Position numbers and translations under genes: made by a program. Shown in pieces: positions 8,880-17,388 of a stretch of 64,000 bases of DNA. The notes under the pieces are model-generated. The model was not told the DNA's origin. It was given only the letters and a program-made list of their open reading frames with translations, and ran no database searches. Every line of letters starts with the position of its first letter. Positions within the stretch are counted from its first letter, which is position 1. This DNA comes from Caproicibacterium sp. BJN0003 (GTDB lineage Bacteria > Bacillota > Clostridia > Oscillospirales > Acutalibacteraceae): positions 2,394,514 through 2,458,513 of the forward strand of contig NZ_CP111108.1 of NCBI RefSeq assembly GCF_026314295.1, read 5' to 3'.

Positions 8880-9689
8880 ATGGATTCCATCCTGCTGCCC
8901 GGCGAAAAGCTGGAACCTTTCGGAAGTGGAAATCAAGTGATTGTAAGCGCCGTTCATCACTTTAGCACGGATACTATCCTGCTTGCAGATTTTTCCATGC
9001 CCAAAAAAGGATCTCGCTGTGCAGAATTTGGCACCGGCTGCGGATTGATTTCTCTTCTCTGGTGTCAAAAAAGTGCTCCCGAAAAAGTTTGGGCGATCGA
9101 TTTTCAGGAAGATGCCTGTTCGCAAGCAAGACGCAGTGCCTCTCTTAATCATTTTTCAGAAATGAGTGTTCTTTCACTGGATCTGCGCAAAATTTTGGAA
9201 CTGCCCGCGAAAGGGCTTCCTCTTCCGCTCAATCTTGATCTTGTCGCCTGTAATCCACCTTATCAGCCGACAGATGCAGGGCAGCACAATCAAATCCAAG
9301 GAAAGACCTCCGCCCGCCACGAAACAGGCTGTACCTTTCGAGAAGTTGCTTCTTCTGCTGCTCGTCTTTTGCGCTGGGGTGGACGTTTTTGCTGTTGTCT
9401 TCCCCCGCGGCGTCTTGCAGAATCTTTTTCCGTTTTGCAAGATGTTGGACTAGAACCAAAAAAGATGCGTCTTGTACAGCATCGTGCCCAAAATCAACCA
9501 TTTTTATTTTTATTGGAATCCCGACGCGGTGGAAATTCCGGCATGGAAGTTCTCCCCACTTTAACTTTGGAAGCAGAAAACGGAAGCTGTTCTCCGGAAA
9601 TGTTCAAAATTTACGGCGATTATAAAAACAAAAGCAGCCTTTCGGAAAATCCGTCGGCATCTTTAAAACAACAAGGAGGTTCCGTATGA
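8880..9689 (+). CDS. tRNA1(Val) A37 N6-methyltransferase (TrmN6/YabB)
   Basis: 269 residues with a class I SAM-dependent methyltransferase fold: FGTGCGLISLL (motif I, about residues 45-55), an acidic AIDFQ strand end, and VACNPPYQP, the NPPY catalytic motif of N6-adenine methyltransferases. In the rsmI-proximal position it corresponds to B. subtilis YabB and E. coli YfiC/TrmN6, which methylates A37 of a valine tRNA; the substrate here is inferred. CGGAGG precedes the ATG. The stop overlaps the rsmI start (ATGA), so the two are coupled. The last 40 residues are a poorly conserved polar tail. Confidence 0.85.
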   Translation: MDSILLPGEKLEPFGSGNQVIVSAVHHFSTDTILLADFSMPKKGSRCAEFGTGCGLISLLWCQKSAPEKVWAIDFQEDACSQARRSASLNHFSEMSVLSLDLRKILELPAKGLPLPLNLDLVACNPPYQPTDAGQHNQIQGKTSARHETGCTFREVASSAARLLRWGGRFCCCLPPRRLAESFSVLQDVGLEPKKMRLVQHRAQNQPFLFLLESRRGGNSGMEVLPTLTLEAENGSCSPEMFKIYGDYKNKSSLSENPSASLKQQGGSV

Positions 9690-10516
9690 GCGGAGTTTTA
9701 TATATTGTAGGCACCCCAATCGGAAATTTGGGCGATTTTTCCCCTCGTGCAGTAGAAATTCTCTCGTCCGTTGACTTCATCGCCGCCGAGGATACGCGAG
9801 TTACGCTGCATCTGCTCAATCATTTTGGAATCAAAAAGCCCATGATCAGTTATTTTGAGCATAACAAATATGAGCGTGGAGAAATTGTTCTGAATCGAAT
9901 TGAAACAGGGGAAAACTGTGCGCTGGTAAGCGATGCCGGCATGCCCGCGATCAGCGACCCCGGTGAGCTTCTGGTAAAACAGGCCGCCGAACATGGAATT
10001 GAAGTTTTCGCAGTTCCAGGACCCAGCGCTGTCGTCACTGCATTGGCAGTATCCGGTCTTCCAACTGGACGGTTTACATTCGAAGGCTTTTTAAGCGTCA
10101 ACAAAAAAAGCCGCCGCGACCATCTGGAAGAAGTCCAAAACGAAACACGAACCATGGTTTTTTATGAAGCGCCGCATAAACTTCTTGCCACTTTGCAGGA
10201 CATGTATGCCTGTTGGGGCGACCGACCGATCGCTCTTGTGCGGGAGCTGACCAAAATTCACGAAGAAGTGTTGCGCACAACGCTCAAAGAGGCGATTGCT
10301 CACTATGAAGAAACGCCGCCCCGCGGAGAATTTGTTTTGGTCATCGGCGGAGCTGCTCCACAAAAGGAAACAAAAATCACGCTGGATGAGGGAATTCGGA
10401 TGGCAAGAGCCTTAATGGAAAAAGGATCTTCTCAAAGTGCGGCAGCAAAAGAGGTTGCCCATAAAACCGGTCTTCACCGCAACAAACTTTACGAAAAGCT
10501 AACGAAAGAAGTATAA
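9686..10516 (+). CDS. rsmI: 16S rRNA (cytidine1402-2'-O)-methyltransferase
   Basis: 276 residues with the tetrapyrrole-methylase fold of the RsmI family: LYIVGTPIGNLGD, ISYFEHNK, ALVSDAGMPAISDPG, VPGPSAVVTAL, FYEAPHK and RELTKIHEE, all in the usual order. RsmI 2'-O-methylates C1402 in the ribosomal P site of 16S rRNA with SAM. A C-terminal helix-turn-helix-like tail (about 225-276, SQSAAAKEVAHKTGLHRNKLY) is commonly present. It overlaps trmN6 by 4 bases and has an AAGGAGG site inside the trmN6 end. Confidence 0.95.
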   Translation: MSGVLYIVGTPIGNLGDFSPRAVEILSSVDFIAAEDTRVTLHLLNHFGIKKPMISYFEHNKYERGEIVLNRIETGENCALVSDAGMPAISDPGELLVKQAAEHGIEVFAVPGPSAVVTALAVSGLPTGRFTFEGFLSVNKKSRRDHLEEVQNETRTMVFYEAPHKLLATLQDMYACWGDRPIALVRELTKIHEEVLRTTLKEAIAHYEETPPRGEFVLVIGGAAPQKETKITLDEGIRMARALMEKGSSQSAAAKEVAHKTGLHRNKLYEKLTKEV

Positions 10517-10531
10517 AATCTGCTGAAAAAT

Positions 10532-10573
10532 CAAAAACCATTTGCGGAATTACTTTTCGCAAATGGTTTTTTG
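10532..10573. terminator. Bidirectional terminator between rsmI and mnmA
   Basis: A 15-bp stem of CAAAAACCATTTGCG with CGCAAATGGTTTTTTG flanked by A- and T-runs lies between two convergent genes and can serve both. Confidence 0.85.
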
Positions 10574-10591
10574 TTTTTAAAGAAAGATAAA

Positions 10592-11677
10592 TTATTTTTC
10601 ATCCGGATAAAAGATCAGTCCTCCGCCTAAAACAAAGCAATCGGAATCATAAAATACGACTGCTTGTCCCGGAGTCACTGCACGCTGAGGTTCCTCAAAA
10701 TCCACCCGAACGGTATTATTCTCCTCCGGCGTAATCGTAGCTCCGGCAGGACGTGCCTGATAACGAATTTTTACCTGTACATGAATGGGGCCTTCCGGTT
10801 TTTCAATCGAAACCCAATTGACCTCTGACGCGTACGTAAATGAGCGATACTGGGTGCCCTCCGGTCCTAAAACGACCTGATTTTTAGAAGGAATCAACGC
10901 ATCGACATACATCGGCTGTCCAAATGAAATTCCCAACCCTTTGCGCTGTCCTACAGTATAATGAGTCAGTCCAAGGTGGTGCCCAAGAATATTCCCTTCG
11001 CGATCAATAAAATCTCCGGGCTGAGAATCATGCCCCCGGTATTGTTTTAAAAATGCGTGATAGTCATTATCCTCTACAAAGCAGATCTCCTGACTGTCCG
11101 GCTTATGTGCCACCCGCAGCCCTGCCTCTTCGGCAATCGTCCGAATCTGCGGTTTCGTATAATTTCCCAGCGGCAAAAGCAAATGCTGCAGCTGCCCTTG
11201 TTCCAGGCAATAAAGCACATAACTCTGATCTTTATCTGTCGGTGCCGCTTTTAAATAATAACGGCCATTTTCTAGCTCCCCTGTCAGCGCATAATGTCCG
11301 GTTGCGATATGGTCGATTCCAAGCTCTCTTGCACGCTGAAGCATTGCTCCCATCTTCAAAAAACGATTGCAGCGAATACAAGGATTCGGCGTGCGTCCAT
11401 TTTCATATTCTGAAGCAAAATTTTCGATCACAGATTTTGTGAAAAGCTCAGTAAAATTAAAGACCAGATGGTCGATTCCAAGCTGATAGCAAACCATTCT
11501 AGCATCCTGCACATCGCGAAACGAACAGCACCCACCTTCGCGTGGGGGCGCGTCCGGCGGATCAATATGCAGGCGCATGGTACAGCCGATTACTTCCCAG
11601 CCTTCTTTTTGCAATAAAAGAGCGGCAACGCTGCTGTCCACGCCGCCGCTCATCCCCAGTAAAACTTTTCGATTCAC
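10592..11677 (-). CDS. mnmA: tRNA-specific 2-thiouridylase MnmA
   Basis: 361 residues with the PP-loop GMSGGVDSSVAA at the N-terminus, the catalytic Cys pair in NPCIRCN (about residue 98) and QEICFVEDNDY (about residue 195), DKDQSYVLY, and the C-terminal beta-barrel ending in GQAVVFYD..CFVLGGG. MnmA makes the 2-thio group of s2U34 in tRNAs Lys, Glu and Gln using ATP and a sulfur relay. It overlaps the upstream Cys-cluster protein gene by 4 bases (ATGA-type), so the two form an operon. Confidence 0.95.
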   Translation of the reverse strand: MNRKVLLGMSGGVDSSVAALLLQKEGWEVIGCTMRLHIDPPDAPPREGGCCSFRDVQDARMVCYQLGIDHLVFNFTELFTKSVIENFASEYENGRTPNPCIRCNRFLKMGAMLQRARELGIDHIATGHYALTGELENGRYYLKAAPTDKDQSYVLYCLEQGQLQHLLLPLGNYTKPQIRTIAEEAGLRVAHKPDSQEICFVEDNDYHAFLKQYRGHDSQPGDFIDREGNILGHHLGLTHYTVGQRKGLGISFGQPMYVDALIPSKNQVVLGPEGTQYRSFTYASEVNWVSIEKPEGPIHVQVKIRYQARPAGATITPEENNTVRVDFEEPQRAVTPGQAVVFYDSDCFVLGGGLIFYPDEK

Positions 11678-12219
11678 GCTTTGGGCTCCTCCGAATCCTT
11701 CTGTACTTCGTCTTTATTTTCCTCTGCTTCTGTAGGAACACTCTCTGCTTCCGGTGCTGCGGCTGCCACTTCCTCTGCAGCTTCTTCAGCTGCCTCTTCG
11801 GCCGCTTCTTCCGACACCTCTGCCGGGTCCACCGGAATATCTTCATTTGCATAATATTCGCAGTCTTGGCAAGAGTCTTTTTCGCATCCGGCGCAAACAT
11901 CCTCTTCATCTGCTCTTGCAAACTCTTCGCGCAGTGCATCCAGCTTATCAAAAGCACGTTTTAAGCGAGCTTCGCTCTCTTCTACAGCCCGGCAAAGCTG
12001 CTCGGTGTTTCCGTTTTCCGGATCGCGAAGATGCTCAAAATAATATTTTCCCAGAGCGGCATAGGTACGTTCGGTATTTTCCCGCTCATTTCGAATCACA
12101 ACTCGTATCCGACTAATCATTGCTTTTCGGCGGTTTGTTTCGATCATGGAATCAACTGCACTGGAAATCGTTTTCCCTGCATAGGACAAAGCTTTTCCGA
12201 ATTCGTTCAATACATCCAT
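11674..12219 (-). CDS. Conserved hypothetical protein with coiled-coil N-terminus, Cys cluster and acidic tail
   Basis: This 181-residue protein is not recognised as a named family. ATG at 12219 is preferred over an upstream in-frame start at 12240, because GGGAGG sits 7 bases before it. Residues 1 to about 105 are helical and charged, with a likely coiled coil (NERENTERTYAALGKYYFEHL, then EESEARLKRAFDKL). A compact CAGCEKDSCQDC cluster at about residues 110-121 could bind zinc or an Fe-S cluster. The last 55 residues are an AEEAAEEAAEE-type acidic repeat. It is translationally coupled to mnmA, so a link to thiolation or tRNA modification is possible but unproven. Confidence 0.65.
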   Translation of the reverse strand: MDVLNEFGKALSYAGKTISSAVDSMIETNRRKAMISRIRVVIRNERENTERTYAALGKYYFEHLRDPENGNTEQLCRAVEESEARLKRAFDKLDALREEFARADEEDVCAGCEKDSCQDCEYYANEDIPVDPAEVSEEAAEEAAEEAAEEVAAAAPEAESVPTEAEENKDEVQKDSEEPKA

Positions 12220-12416
12220 TGAAATACCTCCCTGCCGCACTTTTAAGCTTTTGTGCGGGATTTTCTTTTAATACGATTTTCTGGCTTTATTATATCGCAT
12301 TTTTAATAAAAATAACAGTATTTTTTCTGAAAGTAGGCAAAGCACGGATTTTGTGTTATAATAAACGATAACTTCTTGAAAAAAATCGATTTTTTTCCTT
12401 ATGGGGGTGTAAAAAG

Positions 12417-13103
12417 ATGTCGACAAAAATAACAAAAGAAATCATCTGCCCTCCCTGCGGAAAATCTGATTCTATTGGAATGTTTCAGAGTATCCGCTCG
12501 GACGACGAAGAACTGCGCAAAAAGATTATGGACGAAACGCTTTTCGACTGGAACTGCACTCACTGCGGATTTTCGGCGGAATTTGTGTATCCGTGCCTCT
12601 ATCATGATATTTCACATTATTTAATGGTTTATCTGGTCCCCGAAAAAGAGGAAAAATCTTTAAAAGATGTAAAAGTCGCTTCTGAGTTTCCGCAGCTTTC
12701 CGAACTCAGTAAACGGACCGTTACGACTTTGCAGCAGATGAAGGAAAAAATTCTGATTTTTGAAAGCGGTCTCGATGACATCGCCATTGAAGTTGTCAAG
12801 GCAGGCATGAAAGCAGCTGCAGAGAAAAAATACCAAAAGCCGGTTGAAAAGGGATTATTCTGCTTTTCCGATCCAAAAGATCAGCGTATCGGCTTTCAAT
12901 TTTTCCTCAAAGGACAAGAAGAGCCCCTAAAGCGTGCAGTAAGCATGAACACTTACAAAACCGCTCTTCATATCGTCAACTCTTGCTATGAATCAACCAA
13001 GGACGATTTTATTCAGGTGGACAACCATCTGGCAGAAAAGATCCTGAAACGTTACCAAAATGAGGAAGCTTCTTCCTCCAATCAAGAATCAACAAATGAT
13101 TGA
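12417..13103 (+). CDS. CpXC-domain protein
   Basis: 228 residues starting with the CpXC domain: ICPPCGKSD (residues 10-18) and, 35 residues on, NCTHCGFSAEF, two CxxC knuckles expected to bind one zinc, followed by the VYPCLYHD signature. The remaining 150 residues are mostly helical with charged stretches and no recognised domain. CpXC proteins are widespread in Clostridia and their function is unknown. A GGGGGTG site precedes the ATG. A TATAAT at 12357-12362 may be the -10 element of its promoter, but the -35 region is poor. It lies 31 bases upstream of asnB in the same direction. Confidence 0.82.
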   Translation: MSTKITKEIICPPCGKSDSIGMFQSIRSDDEELRKKIMDETLFDWNCTHCGFSAEFVYPCLYHDISHYLMVYLVPEKEEKSLKDVKVASEFPQLSELSKRTVTTLQQMKEKILIFESGLDDIAIEVVKAGMKAAAEKKYQKPVEKGLFCFSDPKDQRIGFQFFLKGQEEPLKRAVSMNTYKTALHIVNSCYESTKDDFIQVDNHLAEKILKRYQNEEASSSNQESTND

Positions 13104-13134
13104 TAAAATCTCTTTTTAGGAGGATTTTTATTTT

Positions 13135-15006
13135 ATGTGCGGATTGACAGGTTTTACCGGAGAAGTACTTGATTATAATGAAGTTATCGGCAAAATGACC
13201 GATGTAATCACCCACCGCGGACCGGATTCCAGCGGCGTTTATACAGACGACGGCGTTTGCATGGGATTTCGCCGTCTCTCCATCATCGATATTGCCGCAA
13301 CCGGCGACCAGCCGATTTACAACGAAGACAAAAACTTAGTCATTACTTTTAACGGTGAAATTTATAATTATCAGCAACTGCGCGAAGAGCTGATTGGCCT
13401 TGGCCATCAGTTCTACACCCATACCGACACTGAAGTCATTCTTCATGGTTTTGAAGAGTGGCAGGAAAAGGTTTTGGATCGGCTGCGCGGAATGTTTTGT
13501 TTTGCAATCTGGAATCGTCAGGAAAAAAGCCTTTTTATGGCCCGTGATTTCTTTGGCATTAAACCAATGCACTATGCGATGGTCGACGGTCATCTTGTTT
13601 ACGGCAGCGAAATTAAATCGATCCTGGAATTTCCGGGATTCGAAAAGAAGCTGAATCTTAAAGCGCTCGACAGCTATCTTTCTTTTGAATATGTCGTGCC
13701 GCCTCAGACCATGTTCGAAGGAATCACTGTGCTTTTGCCCGGCCATTATCTCTGGTATAAAGATGGAGAAGTCACCACGACCCGCTACTGGGAACCGAAA
13801 TTTGAGGAAGACAACTCCATCACCGAAGAACAAGCAGTCAAGATGATTGAAGATGTCTTTGAAGACAGCGTTCAAGCGCATCGAATTGCCGATGTAGAAG
13901 TTGGCTGTTTCCTTTCGAGCGGTGTGGATTCCAGCTACGTTGCTTCCTATTTTGGCGGACAAAAATCCTTTACCGTTGGATTCGGCGAGGATATTCGCTA
14001 CAATGAGATCAGCTATGCACAGGATCTTTCCAAAGAAGTTGGACTTGATCATCATTATAAACTGATCAGCCCGGAAGAATACTGGGGCAATATCAAAAAA
14101 GTTCAGTACCATATGGATCAGCCTGAAGCGGATGCTTCCTGCATTGCACTGTATTTTGTGAGCAAAATTGCCAGCCAGTATGTAAAAGTCGTTCTTTCCG
14201 GTGAAGGAGCAGACGAACTCTTCGGCGGATATAATATTTATCATGAGCCGGATGATCTGGCCCGCTATAAAAAGATTCCCCTCCCGATCCGCAAAGCGCT
14301 TGCAAAGCTTGCAGAAGCGATGCCTTTCCGCTTTAAGGGTAAGAATTTTCTCATTCGCGGCGCGCAGGATATTGAGGAGAGCTTTATCGGCAACTGCAGC
14401 ATGATCACCATGAAGGAAAAGCGTGCAATTCTCCGCCCGGAGATTCCCGTATACCGTCCGCAGGAGCTCACAAAGCCGATTTATGATCGGGTGAAAGATA
14501 AAGATGACGTTACCAAGATGCAGTATCTTGATCTGCATGTTTGGATGGCCGGCGATATTCTTTTAAAAGCAGACCGCATGAGCATGGCAAACTCCCTAGA
14601 GCTTCGGGTTCCATTCCTAGATAAAGATGTCTGGGAAGTTGCCCGCCATCTGCCCAAAAAGCTGCGGGTCAATCCTCAGAATACAAAATACGCCATGCGT
14701 AAAGCCGCCGAGCGCCATTTACCGCAATCCACCGCTCAGAAAAAGAAGTTGGGATTCCCAGTACCAACTCGTGTGTGGCTGCGGGAAGAACCTTATTACA
14801 CCATTGTTAAAAATGCTTTTCAGAGTGAGACTTCTAAAAAATTCTTTAACCCTGATGCATTAATTAAGCTGCTTGATGAGCATAAAGCCGGAAAAGTTGA
14901 TAATAATCGTAAAATCTGGACAATCTTTGTTTTCCTGATGTGGTACGATGTTTACTTTAACGGTGCTTCTCATGAACCCGGCAGCGAACCTGTGATGTCA
15001 AAATAA
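13135..15006 (+). CDS. asnB: Asparagine synthase (glutamine-hydrolysing)
   Basis: 623 residues in the AsnB layout. An N-terminal Ntn glutaminase with catalytic Cys2 (MCGLTGF) has HRGPDSSG, RRLSIID and FNGEIYNY; a C-terminal synthetase domain has the SSGVDSSYVA PP-loop (about residue 260), SGEGADELFGGY and the ADRMSMANSLELRVPFLD segment. It converts aspartate, glutamine and ATP to asparagine, glutamate, AMP and PPi in the cytoplasm. The length fits the AsnB type (about 610-640). A terminator follows. Confidence 0.95.
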   Translation: MCGLTGFTGEVLDYNEVIGKMTDVITHRGPDSSGVYTDDGVCMGFRRLSIIDIAATGDQPIYNEDKNLVITFNGEIYNYQQLREELIGLGHQFYTHTDTEVILHGFEEWQEKVLDRLRGMFCFAIWNRQEKSLFMARDFFGIKPMHYAMVDGHLVYGSEIKSILEFPGFEKKLNLKALDSYLSFEYVVPPQTMFEGITVLLPGHYLWYKDGEVTTTRYWEPKFEEDNSITEEQAVKMIEDVFEDSVQAHRIADVEVGCFLSSGVDSSYVASYFGGQKSFTVGFGEDIRYNEISYAQDLSKEVGLDHHYKLISPEEYWGNIKKVQYHMDQPEADASCIALYFVSKIASQYVKVVLSGEGADELFGGYNIYHEPDDLARYKKIPLPIRKALAKLAEAMPFRFKGKNFLIRGAQDIEESFIGNCSMITMKEKRAILRPEIPVYRPQELTKPIYDRVKDKDDVTKMQYLDLHVWMAGDILLKADRMSMANSLELRVPFLDKDVWEVARHLPKKLRVNPQNTKYAMRKAAERHLPQSTAQKKKLGFPVPTRVWLREEPYYTIVKNAFQSETSKKFFNPDALIKLLDEHKAGKVDNNRKIWTIFVFLMWYDVYFNGASHEPGSEPVMSK

Positions 15007-15021
15007 GATTCCTAAAAAGCT

Positions 15022-15056
15022 AAAAAGTACCGCCTTTAAACTGGCGGCATTTTTTA
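15022..15056 (+). terminator. Terminator after asnB
   Basis: CCGCC (15030-15034) pairs with GGCGG (15043-15047), with flanking A/T pairing and a T-run (15050-15055), 15 bases after the asnB stop. Confidence 0.75.
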
Positions 15057-15135
15057 ATTTTATAGGGCTTTTCCTTTTAAATTTTGCAGAATCTTCAAAA
15101 AAGCTGCCTTTTTTTCTTCTTTTTATCTTTAGGGG

Positions 15136-15164
15136 TTGCTTTTTAAGAACTTTTATCGTATGAT
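15136..15164 (+). promoter_or_regulatory. Promoter of the queT transcript
   Basis: TTGCTT (15136-15141) and TATGAT (15159-15164) with a 17-base spacer. Transcription would begin near 15171, leaving a leader of about 105 bases before queT. Confidence 0.75.
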
Positions 15165-15170
15165 AGTCAC

Positions 15171-15276
15171 GCTCTCTTTATAAGTTCTTTATAAAAGGAG
15201 CCCTTTTTACGGTATTTTACCGTTTCGGTCAGTCGCAATTCCCTGACCTAAATTAAAACACGGAGGGACTATTTCT
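15171..15276 (+). promoter_or_regulatory. Structured 5' leader of queT, candidate queuosine-precursor riboswitch
   Basis: Two perfect hairpins are stacked in the leader: ACGGTA-TTT-TACCGT (15209-15223) and GGTCAG-(10)-CTGACC (15227-15248). An A-rich linker and the queT ribosome site CGGAGGG (15261-15267) follow. CCCT at 15241-15244, in the second loop and stem edge, could pair with the AGGG of the ribosome site. queT genes are commonly controlled by preQ1 riboswitches, and class III examples occur in Ruminococcaceae. The class I consensus is not present. Function is inferred from structure and context. Confidence 0.5.
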
Positions 15277-15831
15277 ATGCAAAAACAAAATCGTACCGTC
15301 TATTTTCTATGCCAAAGCGCATTGATTGCCGCTGCTTATGCAGTCTTGACCCTTGCCGCGGCTGCGCTCGGTTGGGCCTATGGTCCAATACAGTTTCGCT
15401 TTAGCGAAGCGCTCACCATACTGCCTGCCCTAACTCCGGCTGCAGTGCCGGGACTCGCTGTTGGATGCTTTTTAGCAAATCTCGGCAGTCCTTTAGGCCC
15501 AGTTGATTGGATTTTCGGGACACTTGCTACCCTTTTGGCAGCATTATGGAGCCGTTCTCTGCGCCATATTAAGGTACGCGGAGTCCCTGTTTTGGCACCG
15601 CTCCCACCGATCATCTGCAATGCCGCAATCATTGGCCTTGAGATTGCCTGTCTTGGAGATTCCGGCTTTTCAATGAGCGGATTTTCTCTGGCAGCTTTTT
15701 TACCCAATGCGCTTTACGTTGGTCTGGGAGAACTGGTGATCTGTTATGGTCTGGGACTGCCGCTTCTCTATATTTTAGAACATGTTTTGCAAAAGAACAG
15801 TCATTTAAAAACACTTTTCCCTCAAAATTAA
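15277..15831 (+). CDS. queT: QueT-type queuosine precursor transporter (ECF substrate-binding component)
   Basis: 184 residues with five or six hydrophobic segments. It matches QueT/DUF988: an LIAAAYAVLTL first helix, the GPIQFRFSEALTILPALTP signature (about residues 31-50), the GCFLANLGSP motif and a helix pair at the C-terminus. QueT is the membrane S-component thought to take up queuine or preQ1 through an energy-coupling-factor transporter. It has a long structured leader and a GGAGGG site. It is followed 42 bases later by a K+ transporter gene in the same direction, a pairing with no obvious functional meaning. Confidence 0.88.
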   Translation: MQKQNRTVYFLCQSALIAAAYAVLTLAAAALGWAYGPIQFRFSEALTILPALTPAAVPGLAVGCFLANLGSPLGPVDWIFGTLATLLAALWSRSLRHIKVRGVPVLAPLPPIICNAAIIGLEIACLGDSGFSMSGFSLAAFLPNALYVGLGELVICYGLGLPLLYILEHVLQKNSHLKTLFPQN

Positions 15832-15873
15832 TCATTTTGAGAAGGAAGTTGCTTTGATTGAGGTGTCAACAAA

Positions 15874-17268
15874 ATGTCTTCCAAGATTCGCTCCCCGTTC
15901 CGCAATACACCGCCAATCCGGCTGATTGTGCTTAGCTTTATGCTTGTAATTTTAACAGGGACTATTTTATTGATTTTCCCTTTTTGCAGCCGCAACGGCA
16001 GCTTTACTGCTCCGATTGACGCGCTTTTTGTTGCAACTTCTGCAACCTGTGTAACCGGCCTGTCCCCTTTCGACACTTGGACACACTGGAATGAAATCGG
16101 TCAGCTGGTCATTATTCTTTTGATTCAAGTTGGCGGCTTGGGATTGGTTACTTTTACGACGGGCGTTACCATGCTGCTGCGCCGTAAAATGGGACTTAAG
16201 GAACTGCGGCTTGCCGTAGAAAACACCAATGGAGAAAGCGGCTTGATCCGTCATTTAATTCGCATTACGCTCGGCTTTACTTTCTCTTGTGAATTGCTTG
16301 GTGCACTTCTGCTGATGATTCGCTTTGTTCCAATTTATGGTCCCTATGGAGTTTGGATTTCTGTTTTTACTGCAATCTCTGCTTTTTGTAATGCTGGATT
16401 TGATATTTTAGGACTTTCTGATCCTGGGCAGAGTTTGATTCCCTATGTATCTGATCCTCTGGTTTGTATCACTGTTGCGACACTTCTTGTTGTCGGCGGA
16501 CTTGGATTCGTTGTGATCAGCGATATTTTCTATGCAAAAATTCGGCCGCACCTTCTGCATCAGGATCATGTACATCGCCTTTCTCTTCAATCAAAATTGG
16601 TTATTTACTGCAGTGCCGCTCTTCTTCTTGTCGGTGCCATCTTGTTCTTCTTCTTGGAAGATCACAACACCCTTGAGGGACTTTCTCTCGGTGCAAAGAT
16701 CAACGCTTCTTTCTTTCAGTCCGCCAGCGCAAGAACAGCCGGATTTTCTTCTGTTCATATCGCATCTGAATTGGACATCACAAAAATTGTCACAATTCTT
16801 TTGATGTTTATCGGTGCTTCACCAGGATCAACCGGAGGCGGTATTAAAACAACCACTTTTGTTGTGCTTCTCTTTACTGTAATTTCCGTACTGCACAACA
16901 AATCATATACTGTTATTCAGCATCATCGGGTCAGTCAGCACATTGTCTACCGTTCTCTCGCAATCTGCAGTGTAGCGATTTTGACCATTATTTTGACAAC
17001 TTGTGTCATTACGCTTTGCGATCCCATTAACGGTATCGATGCTCTATTTGAATCTACCAGTGCTTTTGCGACCGTAGGACTTTCGGCAGATGTTACTTCA
17101 AGGCTTACATTTTGGCCAAAGCTTGCACTCTCATTTACGATGTATCTTGGCAGAGTTGGCCCCGTCTCCTTGGGACTCTCCATGCTTTTGCATAGGCATA
17201 AGCCCCAAGATAAAGATATCATTCGAACGGACTGCATCATGCCGGAAGCTAAAATCAGTGTAGGATAA
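15874..17268 (+). CDS. TrkH/KtrB family potassium uptake membrane subunit
   Basis: 464 residues with four repeated M1-P-M2 units. The selectivity-filter loops are visible as ATCVTGL (about residues 53-59), SAFCNAGF (about 170), SARTAGF (about 285) and SAFATVGLS (about 395), each with the conserved Gly. GASPGSTGGGIKT marks the gating loop. At this length it resembles KtrB more than E. coli TrkH. Such channels need a cytoplasmic KtrA/TrkA regulatory ring; no such gene is adjacent, so the partner must be elsewhere. GAGGTG lies 8 bases before the ATG. Confidence 0.9.
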   Translation: MSSKIRSPFRNTPPIRLIVLSFMLVILTGTILLIFPFCSRNGSFTAPIDALFVATSATCVTGLSPFDTWTHWNEIGQLVIILLIQVGGLGLVTFTTGVTMLLRRKMGLKELRLAVENTNGESGLIRHLIRITLGFTFSCELLGALLLMIRFVPIYGPYGVWISVFTAISAFCNAGFDILGLSDPGQSLIPYVSDPLVCITVATLLVVGGLGFVVISDIFYAKIRPHLLHQDHVHRLSLQSKLVIYCSAALLLVGAILFFFLEDHNTLEGLSLGAKINASFFQSASARTAGFSSVHIASELDITKIVTILLMFIGASPGSTGGGIKTTTFVVLLFTVISVLHNKSYTVIQHHRVSQHIVYRSLAICSVAILTIILTTCVITLCDPINGIDALFESTSAFATVGLSADVTSRLTFWPKLALSFTMYLGRVGPVSLGLSMLLHRHKPQDKDIIRTDCIMPEAKISVG

Positions 17269-17323
17269 ATTAAACTTTTGAAATCAGCAAAATAAGCTTT
17301 TTTCTCTGTGCTGATTCTTTTAA

Positions 17324-17367
17324 AAAAGGCTCCGACGTTGTTTTATTACAACGCCGGAGCCTTTTTA
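17324..17367. terminator. Bidirectional terminator between the K+ transporter and DUF1284 genes
   Basis: AAAAAGGCTCCGACGTTG and CAACGCCGGAGCCTTTTTA pair over about 16 bp with a short loop, between two convergent genes. Confidence 0.88.
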
Positions 17368-17388
17368 TTTAATTGGGACTTGTTCAAT

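Noticed and set aside
13336..14538. A 400-codon open frame on the strand opposite asnB.
   Set aside because: It lies wholly inside a clear asnB and shows no ribosome site or family motif; it is a mirror of biased codon use.
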